Source: Ryuthela nishihirai (taxonomy: Eukaryota; Arthropoda; Arachnida; Araneae; Heptathelidae). Taken from it: a DNA stretch of 64,000 nucleotides. A program made the translations under genes and the position numbers. The notes under the pieces were generated by a model. It searched no databases and was not told the DNA's origin. It was given only the letters and a program-made list of their open reading frames with translations. The stretch spans positions 46,435,095 through 46,499,094 of the forward strand of contig JAWZYU010000028.1 of NCBI GenBank assembly GCA_038380435.1, read 5' to 3'. Positions 43,540 through 56,052 of the stretch are shown one piece after another (position 1 is the stretch's first letter; the number at the start of each line of letters is the position of its first letter).

Positions 43540-44250
43540 ACGGTGAGAGTGGCGACAATGACAACAGCGATGAGAATGGCGACAATGACAACAGTGATGA
43601 GAGTGGAGACAATGACAACAGTGATGAGAGTGGAGACAATGACAACAGTGATGAGAGTGGAGACAATGACATCAGTGATGAGAGTGGCGACAATGACAAC
43701 AGTGATGAGAGTGGAGACAATGACAACAGTGATGAGAGTGGAGACAGTGACAACAGTGATGAGAGTAACGACAATGACAACAGTGATGAGAGTAACGACA
43801 ATGACAACAGTTATGAGAGTGGAGACAATGACAACCGTGATGAGAGTGGAGACAATGACAACCGTGATGAGAGTGACGACAATGACAACCGTGATGAGAG
43901 TGACGACAATGACAACAGTGATGAAAGTGGAGACATTGACAACTGTGATGAGAGTGGAGACATTGACAACCGTGATGAGAGTGGCGACAATGACAACAGT
44001 GATGAGAGTGGTTAGAGTGACAACACTGACAACAGTGATGAGAGTGGAGACATTGACAACTGTGATGAGAGTGGAGACATTGACAACCGTGATGAGAGTG
44101 GCGACAATGACAACAATGACGAGGTGATGACAGGGACAAGCAACGAAGAGAGTGATGACAGGGACAACAATGATGAGAATGACAAGAGGGACAACAATGA
44201 TGAGAATGACAAGAGTGACAACAAAGATGACAGGAACTACGGTTCCAGTG
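43540..44250. repeat. 27-bp minisatellite (GATGAGAGTGGAGACAATGACAACAGT)
   Basis: About 25 units. Frames stay open in two plus-strand frames and on the minus strand (43467-44015, 43489-44127, 43672-44322), which is expected of a 27-bp period and argues against any being a real gene. A rearranged unit near 44012 introduces a TAG in the first of these. The core resembles that of the 21-bp array at 38640-39600. Confidence 0.9.
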
Positions 44251-44329
44251 GCAAAAACGATGATTACAACAATGACAACAATTGCAACACGATGATGCTG
44301 ACAATGACGGCGACAAAGACAAGTTTCGC

Positions 44330-45600
44330 TACAGAAATATGCCGAAAAGATTAAAATACAAATATCATACAGCGATACTTCTTATGCACCCCACAAGGTT
44401 ATGCTTCAATTGTGTGCTAAGCTGACAGTGAATCTATTAAATAAGAACTGAATAAAGCAAAGATTTGCCATTAGAGAAACACACTACTCTGCTCCTAGGA
44501 TATCATTATGAAATGACAGAAAGCATTCAAAGATCGTTTAACTGAAAAGAACTGAAGATATTTTCTAGAATATAAAAAAAATCCCTTTCTTAATTTATTC
44601 CTTTCATTGCTGTTTCAATGGGTGGGAGGAATCTAATTTCTTCCCTACGATATCGTAACCTACTTGCGCTTTGGACTTCATGTGGTCGACCAGAGTCTCC
44701 GACGACACTTGATGACGTCTTGCAGTCTGCCGCATAAATCACGCGCACATTAAACTTTTCATCATTTGCAGTGAAGAAGAATGATTTGAGAAAAAGAGAT
44801 AAAAACGAAAAAACTTCTCCTAACATTCCTACACTTATCATTAAAGCCAAATCGCGAAGCACAACCAGCAGAGACAATCAAGAGAGAGATCTGCAGCTAA
44901 GGACTCTCAACTGAAAGAAAGATAAATATTCTTAAAAGAGCGGCTCAAAACTACGGTACGAATAATTTCCATAGTTTGGGAACTACTTTTGGTAATTTTT
45001 TTTTTTTTCATCATTTTTCTTTTTCTGATATCTGGTGCTTAGAAACAGATGGGTTGCATCGATTTTGGAGAATAAACCCATTTTGCTATCGGGTTGAATA
45101 TGTTGCGTATAAGTATTCGAGCTTTTGGTATTCCGAAGGGGGTGAAGAATTGATGAGAAATCCTGAAACTTTTTCCTTTTTTTTTTCTTTTTCGTGAGGG
45201 AGAAGATGAGGCTCGATTAATCCGAACTCGAAAGAAGCAATCACAGAAGAAGCACCATGAATTTGGTCATTTTCCACTTCACTTTCGAATTTAGTCTGTT
45301 TTTCAATCGAAGTTTTCCTTTTCGTGTGCGAAATTCAGCACGGAAAAGTGACAGATTGCTGTTAAGTATGCCATGGATGTTTTTGCTTCCATTTGCTCGA
45401 AAAGAGAGGGCTTTGTGTCGTCACTGGCAAAATGTTGCGTAGTATTCGATGAGCAGTCCACTTGGCATATTTTGCGGCAGGTGAAGCTTTTACCATGGCG
45501 ACGGATATTAGAAGAGAGTACCCAATTTAAAATAGGCAGGTTCTATGTTTGAACAAGGGGGAAATCAAAGAAAACATTTTCCATATTGGCAACACTATAT
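44330..45600. other. Unique region, no confirmed gene
   Basis: Mixed composition. Minus-strand frame 44590-44877 (95 codons) and plus-strand frames 44976-45197 and 45257-45442 have no recognisable domains. Confidence 0.35.
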
Positions 45601-45606
45601 CACTGT

Positions 45607-45831
45607 ATATGATTAATATCACTACATATGACCATTTCTCTGCATATGATTAATATCATTACCTATGATTATTTCTCTGCATATGATTAATATCACTACA
45701 TATGACCATTTCTCTGCATATGATTAATATCATTACCTATGATTATTTCTCTGCATATGATTAATATCACTACATACGACCATTTCTCGGCATATGATTA
45801 ATATCATTACATATGACTATTTCTCAGCATA
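45607..45831. repeat. 37-bp minisatellite arranged as 74-bp dimers
   Basis: Units start ATATGATTAATATC at 45607, 45644, 45681, 45718 and 45755, exactly 37 bp apart. Two variants (ACTACATATGACCATT and ATTACCTATGATTATT) alternate, giving a 74-bp higher-order unit. The array abuts the 28-bp satellite directly. Confidence 0.92.
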
Positions 45832-48800
45832 TGAAAACCACCGGAGAAGAAATCAGTTATGAAAACCACCGGAGGAGAAATCAGTTATGAAAACCACCGG
45901 AGGAGAAATCAGTTATGAAAACCACCGGAGAAGAAATCAGTTATGAAAACCACCGGAGGAGAAATCAGTTATGAAATCCACCGGAGGAGAAATCTGTTAT
46001 GAAATCCACCGGAGGAGAAATCAGTTATGAAAACCACCGGAGGAGAAATCAGTTATGAAAACCACCGGAGGAGAAATCAGTTATGAAATCCACCGGAGGA
46101 GAAATCAGTTATGAAAACCACCGGAGGAGAAATCTGTTATGAAATCCACCAGAGGAGAAATCAGTTATGAAAACCACCGGAGGAGAAATCAGTTATGAAA
46201 ACCACCGGAGAAGAAATCAGTTATGAAAACCACCGGAGAAGAAATCAGTTATGAAAACCACCGGAGGAGAAATCAGTTGTGAAAACCACCGGAGGAGAAA
46301 TCTGTTATGAAAACCACCGGAGAAGAAATCAGTTATGAAAACCACCGGAGGAGAAATCAGTTATGAAAACCACCGAAGGAGAAATCAGTTATGAAATCCA
46401 CCAGAGGAGAAATCAGTTATGAACACCACCGGAGGAGAAATCGGTTATGAAAACCACCGGAGGAGAAATCAGTTATGAAAACCACCGGAGGAGAAATCAG
46501 TTATGAAAACCACCGGAGGAGAAATCAGTTATGAAAACCACCGGAGGAGAAATCAGTTATGAAAACCACCGGAGAAGAAATCAGTTATGAAAACCACCGG
46601 AGGAGAAATCAGTTATGAAAACCACCGGAGAAGAAATGAGTTATGAAAACCACCGGAGGAGAAATCAGTTATGAAAACCACCGGAGGAGAAATCAGTTAT
46701 GAAAACCACCGGAGGAGAAATCAGTTATGAAAACCACCGGAGGAGAAATCAGTTATGAAAACCACCGGAGAAGAAATCAGTTATGAAAACCACCGGAGGA
46801 GAAATCAGTTATGAAAACCACCGGAGGAGAAATCAGTTATGAAAACCACCGGAGGAGAAATCAGTTATGAAAACCACCGGAGAAGAAATCAGTTATGAAA
46901 ACCACCGGAGGAGAAATCAGTTATGAAAACCACCGGAGGAGAAATCAGTTATGAAAACCACCGGAGGAGAAATCCGTTATGAAAACCACCGGAGGAGAAA
47001 TCAGTTATGAAAACCACCGGAGAAGAAATCAGTTATGAAAACCACCGGAGAAGAAATCAGTTATGAAAACCACCGGAGGAGAAATCAGTTATGAAAACCA
47101 CCGGAGGAGAAATCAGTTATGAAAACCACCGGAGAAGAAATCAGTTATGAAAACCACCGGAGGAGAAATCAGTTATGAAAACCACCGGAGGAGAAATCAG
47201 TTATGAAAACCACCGGAGGAGAAATCAGTTGTGAAAACCACCGGAGAAGAAATCAGTTATGAAAACCACCGGAGGAGAAATCAGTTATGAAAACCACCGG
47301 AGGAGAAATCAGTTATGAAAACCACCGGAGGAGAAATCAGTTATGAAAACCACCGGAGGAGAAATCGGTTATGAAAACCACCGGAGGAGAAATCAGTTAT
47401 GAAAACCACCGGAGGAGAAATCAGTTATGAAAACCACCGGAGAAGAAATCAGTTATGAAAACCACCGGAGGAGAAATCAGTTATGAAAACCACCGGAGGA
47501 GAAATCAGTTATGAAATCCACCAGAGGAGAAATCAGTTATGAACACCACCGGAGGAGAAATCGGTTATGAAAACCACCGGAGGAGAAATCAGTTATGAAA
47601 ACCACCGGAGGAGAAATCAGTTATGAAAACCACCGGAGGAGAAATCAGTTATGAAAACCACCGGAGGAGAAATCAGTTATGAAAACCACCGGAGAAGAAA
47701 TCAGTTATGAAAACCACCGGAGGAGAAATCAGTTATGAAAACCACCGGAGGAGAAATCAGTTATGATAACCACCGGAGAAGAAATCAGTTATGAAAACCA
47801 GCGGAGAAGAAATCAGTTATGAAATCCACCAGAGGAGAAATCAGTTATGAACACCACCGGAGGAGAAATCGGTTTTGAAAACCACCGGAGGAGAAATCAG
47901 TTATGAAAACCACCGGAGGAGAAATCAGTTATGAAAACCACCGGAGGAGAAATCAGTTATGAAAACCACCGGAGGAGAAATCAGTTATGAAAACCACCGG
48001 AGGAGAAATCTGTTATGAAAACCACCGGAGGAGAAATCAGTTATGAAAACCACCGGAGGAGAAATCAGTTATGAAAACCACCGGAGGAGAAATCAGTTAT
48101 GAAAACCACCGGAGGAGAAATCAGTTATGAAAACCACCGGAGGAGAAATCAGTTATGAAAACCACCGGAGGAGAAATCAGTTATGAAAACCACCGGAGAA
48201 GAAATCAGTTATGAAAACCACCGGAGGAGAAATCAGTTATGAAAACCACCGGAGGAGAAATCAGTTATGAAAACCACCGGAGAAGAAATCAGTTATGAAA
48301 ACCACCGGAGGAGAAATCAGTTATGAAAACCACCGGAGGAGAAATCAGTTATGAAAACCACCGGAGGAGAAATCCGTTATGAAAACCACCGGAGGAGAAA
48401 TCAGTTATGAAAACCACCGGAGAAGAAATCAGTTATGAAAACCACCGGAGAAGAAATCAGTTATGAAAACCACCGGAGGAGAAATCAGTTATGAAAACCA
48501 CCGGAGGAGAAATCAGTTATGAAAACCACCGGAGAAGAAATCAGTTATGAAAACCACAGGAGGAGAAATCAGTTATGAAAACCACCGGAGGAGAAATCAG
48601 TTATGAAAACCACCGGAGGAGAAATCAGTTATGAAAACCACCGGAGAAGAAATCAGTTATGAAAACCACCGGAGGAGAAATCAGTTATGAAAACCACCGG
48701 AGGAGAAATCAGTTATGAAAACCACCGGAGGAGAAATCAGTTATGAAAACCACCGGAGGAGAAATCAGTTATGAAAACCACCGGAGAAGAAATCAGTTAT

Positions 48801-48930
48801 GAAAACCACCGGAGGAGAAATCAGTTATGAAAACCACCGGAGGAGAAATCAGTTATGAAAACCACCGGAGGAGAAATCAGTTATGAAAACCACCGGAGGA
48901 GAAATCAGTTATGAAAACCACCGGAGAAGA
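45832..48930. repeat. 28-bp satellite array of about 110 units with higher-order duplications
   Basis: Tandem units TATGAAAACCACCGGAGGAG + AAATCAGT (28 bp) without interruption for about 3.1 kb. Common variants are GGAGAAG and AAATCC. The rare variant AATCCGTTAT occurs at 46971 and 48371, exactly 1,400 bp (50 units) apart, with matching neighbours. The double variant ATGAAATCCACCAGAGG followed by GAACACC occurs at 46391, 47511 and 47819, which are 40 and 11 units apart. No frame is open across it because 28 is not a multiple of three. Confidence 0.96.
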
Positions 48931-49393
48931 ATCTTCTTTTCCATCCAGTTAAAAGAATTTTTCATAATATGAACGTATGAGAAATCACGTGTAAAAGTGA
49001 ACAACGTGAAGGCTTTGCTGCAAGTAAAAACAATTTTTCTCGTCTCCTGTGAAATCCTTTAGTGCAAAACTTGCCGAAATTGAAAATATTTTATAATAAA
49101 TTCATTTTTATAAAAAAAATACGCACAATGTTAAATAACTAATGTTAGTCAAGTTTTATTTTGTATTACTAGATATTAAGTTTATTATTTTTATGTGTAA
49201 TAATGCATAAAATTTGTTCTAAATGAAAAGGATTTTATTGCTTTTTGACATAATAATTTCACGAATATTAAATCTTCAGATTGAATTTCCAAAAGTCCCT
49301 GGATCTTCTTTAAATTTGGTCACCCCAGTTTAAACCTCTATTATAATTCCTCTTCATTCTTTATTTGCAGCTATTTTGTCCATCACGAAATAG
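48931..49393. other. AT-rich spacer
   Basis: Unique. Nothing recognised. Confidence 0.5.
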
Positions 49394-49395
49394 GA

Positions 49396-49737
49396 TTGGG
49401 TTGTTGGGTTGTTTTACCTCTGAGCGGCACTTTTTTTGCACACCATGGGCTAAATGGCCAGGTCACATGGACCCCGAAGGCTCAGAGAAGGTTGGGGGAG
49501 GGGACCCACTGGAACAGCTGTTGGGAGACAGATGGTAGCCTCCCGTCAAGGCCATCCAGCGTGTTCTTTAACGTGCACAGGGTATGGCTCTCCCGCACAC
49601 GGGGCCACGGCTTAACGTCCCATCCGACGGACGGCGGCCTTTCCAAGCCCATCGGTGTCCGCTACTGACCGTGGGCAGGGCGAGAATTTTGCGGAGATAA
49701 ATCTCAACGCTGACCAAGCTGGGACTCGAACCTGGGA
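49396..49737 (-). mobile_element. SINE-1, 5'-truncated in the tRNA head
   Basis: Tail and body complete. The copy stops at GACTCGAACCTGGGAA, so only the B-box side of the head is present. Confidence 0.88.
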
Positions 49738-50325
49738 AGAACTTGATGAATAACACATCCCCTCTGGGGTATATGAATGCTTCGTTTCAAAGAGAATAAA
49801 TTTTTTTTTTCTTTAATGTTAAATAGTTATTTTTTTAAAAGTTAAAGGTTAAATTTTTCTCTAAATTTTAATGCCCTCTTACAGCGGAAATTCGAACTAA
49901 TAGATAAATGGGGAAATGCAAATAATGGCCATTTTATTGCTACCTATGTATATACACGATCGTCCCAGCAACATAATAATTTACAAGCTGTCGCTTGGGG
50001 AGGCATGTAATTGGATGACTAAATTGGATGGACGGCAAAAAATAAATCAGTTGACGGTAAAAAAATAAAATTGGTTAACCGCAAAAAAAAAATTAAATGA
50101 CGGCAAAAAATAAAACAAGACGACGAAAAACATAAAATCAGATGACAAAAAAAAATAAAATCAGATGACGGCAGAAAAAGGTAAATTTACTTGAGGTGGC
50201 AACACAAATATTTGAGGGGAGGCAATGTAATTATGGGGACGGAATTTGGGGACTTGCCCTGCCTATACAACACAAAGAATTTTTTGTTTTCCTCTTAAAA
50301 TAAAAGGGATTCATTTTAAAAAACT
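49738..50325. repeat. AT-rich spacer with a short degenerate GACGGCAAAAAATAAAA array
   Basis: Six or so units of about 22-26 bp (GATGACGGCAAAAAATAAAATCA) at about 50027-50185. The remainder is unique and AT-rich. Confidence 0.65.
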
Positions 50326-50339
50326 CCCTAGTGCTAAGG

Positions 50340-50725
50340 GTTGGGTTGTTTTACCTCTGAGCGGCACTTTTTTGCACACCATGGGCTAAATGGCCAGGTC
50401 ACAAGGACCCCGATGGCTCAGAGAAGGTTGGGGAAGGGGACCCACTGGAACAGCTGTTGGGAGACAGATGGTAGCCTCCCGTCAAGGCCATCCAGCGTGT
50501 TCTTAAACGTTCACAGGGTATGGCTCTCCCACACACGGGGACACGGCTTAACGTCCCATCCGACGAACGGCGGCCTTTCCAAGTCCATCGGTGTCCCATA
50601 CTGACTGTGGGCAGGGCGGGGAATTTTGCGGAGATAAATCTCAACGCTGACCCAGCTGGAACTCGAACCTGGGAACTACAGATTACGAGCCTGGCGCGCT
50701 ACCGACTGAGCCACCCCCCCGCCCC
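50340..50725 (-). mobile_element. SINE-1, full-length
   Basis: Flanked by CTAGTGCTAAGG (50328-50339 and 50726-50737). Confidence 0.93.
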
Positions 50726-50737
50726 CTAGTGCTAAGG

Positions 50738-51768
50738 AGGCAAATCATCGCTGCTAAAGTAAACCACTTGACCAACACATTCCACTTTCAAAATTTCAAA
50801 TTATCAACATAAATAGATCGTTTACAATATTCGTTTAAAATTTTATCATTTTGCACCTCTAGAGGGCGCTATTAAATCCATTGAAAAATTCGGAAAATGA
50901 AAATCGAAATATTTCGTGAAAACCTATCCAACTCAAAAAGAATTTTTATTTTTGTCAGAAAACAAAAAATGTTTAATGTCTACAGATCAACAGACAGACA
51001 AACGACAAAATGAAAACATGTGCTCGCTTTTTCCGAAAACGAGCAAAAAATTCCATTCACTGTTATAAGAAACCTTTCTTCCGTAAATGAACCTATTCTC
51101 CATCACTGAATAGAAGAAAAATCACTCCCTCTTAAAGAGCGCTCTTCCCCTCCACGTGATGAACTTACCTTCCATCATTTAACAGCAAAAATTTCAGTCC
51201 CCCTTATAATACTACACCCACCTTTTATACATCACGTCTATCTCCATCAACGGCTCCCAAGTTTTGCAGTCGCCATCACAAACCATTCGGCAAAGAAACA
51301 AAGAGATCCCCCCCCATCCAATTTTTAAAGCATCACTCTCAATATTGTTTTTCTCTCTCCAAACTTGAGACTCATTCCTACCAAACAGCTCACGAATGAT
51401 CGAAAGGAATGGGATTGCCATAATGGATAGATCAGACATCAACGTCAGGTCGAGATTTTACTAAGGCATGATCCGACGTCATGATATTGCAAGATGATGA
51501 CAAATCGCGCCTCCTGATGCTCCAATGATAAAAGACGACAGCTAAGCTATGCGACGAAACCTTTCGTCACGAATATGAGCTTAGGAACGTAAGTAGCCTC
51601 TGGCAAAATGCCCGTTCAGGCAGCGGAGACCAACACTTCGGCTAATGCCCTGCTTATAGAAGAACACAAAAACTGAGGTGATGTTTGTTCTGGGAATGGC
51701 TAGAATCCGACTATTTTTATAAGTCCAATACATTTTCCGTTAAGCGCCGTTTAATGATTATATTTACA
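50738..51768. other. Unique region, no confirmed gene
   Basis: About 1 kb of mixed, mainly AT-rich sequence. A 76-codon minus frame (51212-51442) has no recognised domain. Confidence 0.4.
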
Positions 51769-51779
51769 CCGTATAATAA

Positions 51780-52322
51780 GGGGCGGGGGTGGCTCAGTCG
51801 GTAGCGCGCCAGGCTCGTAATCTGTAGTTCCCAGGTTCGAGTCCCAGCTGGGTCAGCGTTGAGATTTATCTCCGCAAAATTCCCCGCCCTGCCCACGGTC
51901 AGTAGGGGACACCGATGGGCTTGGAAAGGCCGCCGTCCGTCGGATGGGACGTTAAGCCGTGGCCCCGTGTGCGGGAGAGCCATACCTTGTGCACGTTAAA
52001 GAACACACTGGATGGCCTTGTCGGGAGGCTACCATCTGTCTCCCAACAGCTGTTCCAGTGGGTCCCCTCCCCCAACCTTCTCTGAGCCTTCGGGGTCCAT
52101 GTGACCTGGCCATTTAGTCCATGGTGTGCAAAAAAGTGCCGCTCAGAGGTAAAACAACCCAACGTTAAAGAACACGCTGGATGGCCTTGTCGGGAGGCTA
52201 CCATCTGTCTCCCAACAGCTGTTAGTGGCTCCCCTCCCCCAACCTTCTCTGAGCCTTCGGGGTCCATGTGACCTGGCTCATGGTGTGCAAAAAAGTGCCG
52301 CTCAGAGGTAAAAACAACCCAA
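51780..52322 (+). mobile_element. SINE-1 with two tail modules
   Basis: Flanked by CCGTATAATAA (51769-51779 and 52323-52333). The second module joins near 52163 and has deletions (GCTGTTAGTGGCTCCC, ACCTGGCTCATGG). Both modules share the private variant CTTGTCGGGAGG, which points to duplication within this lineage. Confidence 0.94.
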
Positions 52323-52333
52323 CCGTATAATAA

Positions 52334-52701
52334 TTATTTCCACGAGCATCTAACTTTACTGTAGCCGTGAAAGCGTCCTGCTATTTTCTGCGAAATGCTT
52401 TTAATGTTTGGGTTACATTTTTTAATAACCATATTATAAATTTTTTACAAAAAGGACAGAGATGACCATCTAGCTGCCCGCAAACAAAACCAAGTTTTTA
52501 CTCGAAATTTTAGATAAATATCTGTAATCCACCTTATAATTTTCTGTTAACTTATATTACTTTACTTGATATGCAATCTTCAACTTACTCATTATTGCAA
52601 TTATTATTGCATTATTTCAACTTACTCATTCTATTCTTATTGCCCAATAACTACGGCTTGCTCTCACGGAACAATGCCATCATTATATTTACAAAATATT
52701 T
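52334..52701. other. AT-rich spacer
   Basis: Unique. Nothing recognised. Confidence 0.5.
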
Positions 52702-52713
52702 GATATGGTTTAG

Positions 52714-53095
52714 GTTGGGTTGTTTTACCTCTGAGCGGCACTTTTTGCACACCATGGGCTAAATGGCCAGGTCACATGGACCCCGAAAGCTCAGAGAAGG
52801 TTGGGGGAGGAGATCCCCTAGAACAGCAGTTGGAAGACAGATGGTAGCCTCCCGTCAAGGCCATTCAGCGTGTTCTTTAACGTGCACAGGGTATGGCTCT
52901 CCCGCACACGGTGCCACGGCTTACCGTCCCATCCGACGGACGGCGGCCTTTCCAAGCCCATCGGTGGCCCTACTGACCGTGGGCAGGGCGGGGAATTTTG
53001 CGGAGATAAATCTCAACGCTGACCCAGCTGGGACTCGAACCTGGGAACTACAGATTACGAGCCTGGCGCGCTACCGATTAAGCCACCCCCGCCCC
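52714..53095 (-). mobile_element. SINE-1, full-length
   Basis: Flanked by GATATGGTTTAG (52702-52713 and 53096-53107). Confidence 0.93.
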
Positions 53096-53221
53096 GATAT
53101 GGTTTAGAAAATTTATATTGGTTTATTATTACTTATTATTTTTCGTATAAATAAAATAATTTTTTGAGGTGACATGAACTGACTTTTCAATTACCTATCC
53201 TGTCCTATTCTTTATTTTTGG

Positions 53222-53411
53222 CCCGCGAAATATTGGTGAAAGAAAAAAATGTCCCGCGAAATATTGGTGAAAGAAAAAAATGTCCCGCGAAATATTGGTG
53301 AAAGAAAAAAATGTCCCGCGAAATATTGGTGAAAGAAAAAAATGTCCCGCGAAATATTGGTGAAAGAAAAAAATGTCCCGCGAAATACTGGCGAAAGAAA
53401 AAATGGCCCGC
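53222..53411. repeat. 31-bp minisatellite (CCCGCGAAATATTGGTGAAA + GAAAAAAATGT)
   Basis: About six tandem units, nearly identical except the last (ATACTGGCGAAAG), implying recent expansion. Confidence 0.92.
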
Positions 53412-53938
53412 AGTCTTAGAGAAGATGGAGAGCACTGACCTAGAAGTTTTATGTAGACTATCGTGGTTTCTCACACAACATTCAAACACTTACACAAAGA
53501 CATGTCCCCTGGTCTTAGTAATCAGATACACTAACCACTAGACAAGGTGAGGCTTATTATTATTAAAATATTTGTAAATTCATTAAAACACTAGATATAT
53601 ACCACAGTTTATAGAAAACCATCATTTATCAAAAACTTAATGCCTTTCAACTCCTCTCACAACAAATCTTCACATACCTCTACCATGTTTACATTATTCT
53701 TCAGATCCTATAAAGTCTGCAGCAATAAGTATTTTTGAGTAAAGAACTTTCCTCTGTATATTCTCTATGCCAAGATGCAGGATATCCTCAGAAATTCGTA
53801 AAGAGAATTTACCTCTCCACCAGAAATAAAATCAACAAATCTTCTCAAGATGTAAAACATACCTCATCCATTTTACAGCCATCAGCAATATTATGAAAAG
53901 TTTTAATTATAAAGTCTCCTACCACTGTTTTATCTCTA
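53412..53938. other. AT-rich spacer
   Basis: Unique. Nothing recognised. Confidence 0.5.
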
Positions 53939-54323
53939 GGTTGGGTTGTTTTACCTCTGAGCGGCACTTTTTTGCACACCATGGGCTAAATGGTCAGGTC
54001 ACATGGACCCCGAAGGCTCGGAGAAGGTTGGGGGAGGGGACCCACTGGAACAGCTGTTGGGAGACAGATGGTAGTCTCCCGTCAAGGCCATCCAGCGTGT
54101 TCTTTAACGTGCACAGGGTATGGCTCTCCCGCACAGGGAGCCACGGCTTAACGTCCCATCCGACGGACGGCGGCCTTTCCAAGCCCATCGTTGTCCCCTA
54201 CTGACCGTGGGCAAGGCGGGGAATTTTGCGGAGATAAATCTCAACGCTGACCCACCTGGGACTCGAACCTGGGAACTACAGATTACGAGCCTGGCGCGCT
54301 ACCGACTGAGCCACCCCCGCCCC
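53939..54323 (-). mobile_element. SINE-1, full-length
   Basis: Complete with intact B box. No clear TSD. Confidence 0.9.
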
Positions 54324-54368
54324 AAGGGGACAAGATGACTGAAAATAGGAAACGATTTTAAAAAGTGT

Positions 54369-54735
54369 GTTGGGTTATTTTACCTCTGAGCGGCACTTTG
54401 TTGCACACCATGGGCTAAATCACCAGGTCACAAGGACCCCGAAGGCTCAAAGAAGGTTAGGGGAGGGGATCCACTGGAACAGCTGTTGGGAGACAGATCG
54501 TAGCGTCACATCAAGGCCATCCAGTGTGTTGTTAACGTGCTCAGGGCTCTCCTGCACACGAGGCCACGGCTTAACGTCCCATCCGATGGACGGCGGCCTT
54601 TCCAAGGCCGTCGGTGTCTTCTCCTTCTGACCGTGGGCAGGAAGGGGAGTTTTGCGGATATAAATCTCAACGCTGACCCAGCTGGGACTCGAACCTGGGA
54701 ACTACAGGTTGCGAGCCCGGCGCGCTACCTCAGTC
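54369..54735 (-). mobile_element. SINE-1, diverged
   Basis: Collinear throughout, with a 6-8 base loss at GTGCTCAGGGCTCTCC and a decayed A-box end. Confidence 0.82.
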
Positions 54736-54745
54736 CACAGAGAAC

Positions 54746-55028
54746 GACATAATCAGCCCCCTGCTAAAGACTTAATCATTTCGATTTCACCGCCCGCCTC
54801 TCCTATATACACCAATGTGCATCCTCTTTACATTAAAGACTTAAATTGATAAAATCCAAATTCTTTCAAAATCTACTACCGATTCTGCAAACACTAATTT
54901 ACATATGAAACACACTAATCAATTAAGTCAACACTTACCTTTAAAACTGAAGCAACCAATTTTAAATAACGAACAAAATCTGCCGTTCAAAAGAGAATCC
55001 CGTGCCCAAAACTAACTGAGAAAAAAAG
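54746..55028. other. AT-rich spacer
   Basis: Unique. Nothing recognised. Confidence 0.45.
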
Positions 55029-55030
55029 TA

Positions 55031-56050
55031 CAGTCGCTCAAAAAAACATCCGAACACTATGGTTGATTACAGAATTCAGGAAAAATATCTGGCAACGATT
55101 TTTTTAGAAATTAGTGATCTGGCAACCTTCGTATCACGTGATTACAGAATTCAGGAAAAATATCTGGATCGTGTACAGCAACTACTTTTGCTATACTACT
55201 TTTGCAACTACTTTTGCTATTTTTATTTTGTTTGCTATTTTTATATAAATGTAACTGCACACGCTCAATATTTCCGTGAGTGAGCCCACACGATCTAGTA
55301 TCAAAATAATGTGACCACCTACAGTCGCTCAAAAAAAGTATCCGAACACCATGGTTGATTACAGAATTCAGAAAAAATATCTGGCAACGTTTTTTTTTTA
55401 GAAGTTAGTGATCTGGCAACCTTCGTGTCACGTGATTCAGAATTCAGGAAAAATATCTGGAGCGTGTACAGCAACTGTACACGCTCCAGTTACCGTTCAC
55501 AGCAAACTAGAACGTGTGCAGTTACTGCACACGCTCCAGTTTGCTGTGAACGGTAACTGCACACGCTCAGTATTTCCGTGAGTGAGCCCACACGATCTAG
55601 GTCTTTGTGAGCTCACACGATCCAATGTGCTGTGAACATTAACCGCAACCGCTCCAGTTTGCTGTGAACGGTAACTGCACACCCTCAATGTTTCCGTGAG
55701 TGAGCCCACACGATCCAATGTGCTGTGAACATTAACCGCAACTGCTCCAGTATGCTGTGAACGGTAACTGCACACACTCAATATTTCCGTGTGAATATAC
55801 CACGATCTAGTATCAAAATAATATGGCCACCTACAGTCGCTGAAAAAAGTATCCGAACACTACGGTTGATTACAGAATTCAGAAAAAATATCTGGCAACG
55901 ATATTTTTTAGAAATTAGCGATCTGGCAACCTTCGTGTCACGTGACACAAAGGTTGCCACATCACTAACTTCTATAAGAAATTCGTTGCCAGATATTTTT
56001 CCTGAATTCTGTAATCAACCATAGTGTTCGGATATTTTTTTGAGCGACTG
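55031..56050. mobile_element. Large foldback MITE (two terminal arms), composite
   Basis: Flanked by TA (55029-55030 and 56051-56052). It starts CAGTCGCTCAAAAAAACATCC and ends with its inverse GAGCGACTG. Internally there is another copy of the terminal start (CAGTCGCTC at 55323 and about 55836). Palindromes occur (AGCAACTGTACACGCTCC pair; GTGTGCAGTTACTGCACAC near 55515), as do the repeats TGCTGTGAACGGTAACTG and CCACACGATC. The inner copies suggest nested or tandem insertion of the same family. No protein is encoded. The TA target and CAGTC-type ends fit a Tc1/mariner-dependent element (inference). Confidence 0.82.
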
Positions 56051-56052
56051 TA

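Noticed and set aside
43467..44322. Acidic DESGDNDNS repeat protein and its SLLSLSPLS / SHHCCHCLH counterparts
   Set aside because: Open simultaneously in at least three frames because the repeat period is 27 bp. No start context, splice site or codon-position bias was seen.
45832..48930. CRISPR array
   Set aside because: Units are contiguous 28-mers with no unique spacers, and the genome is eukaryotic.
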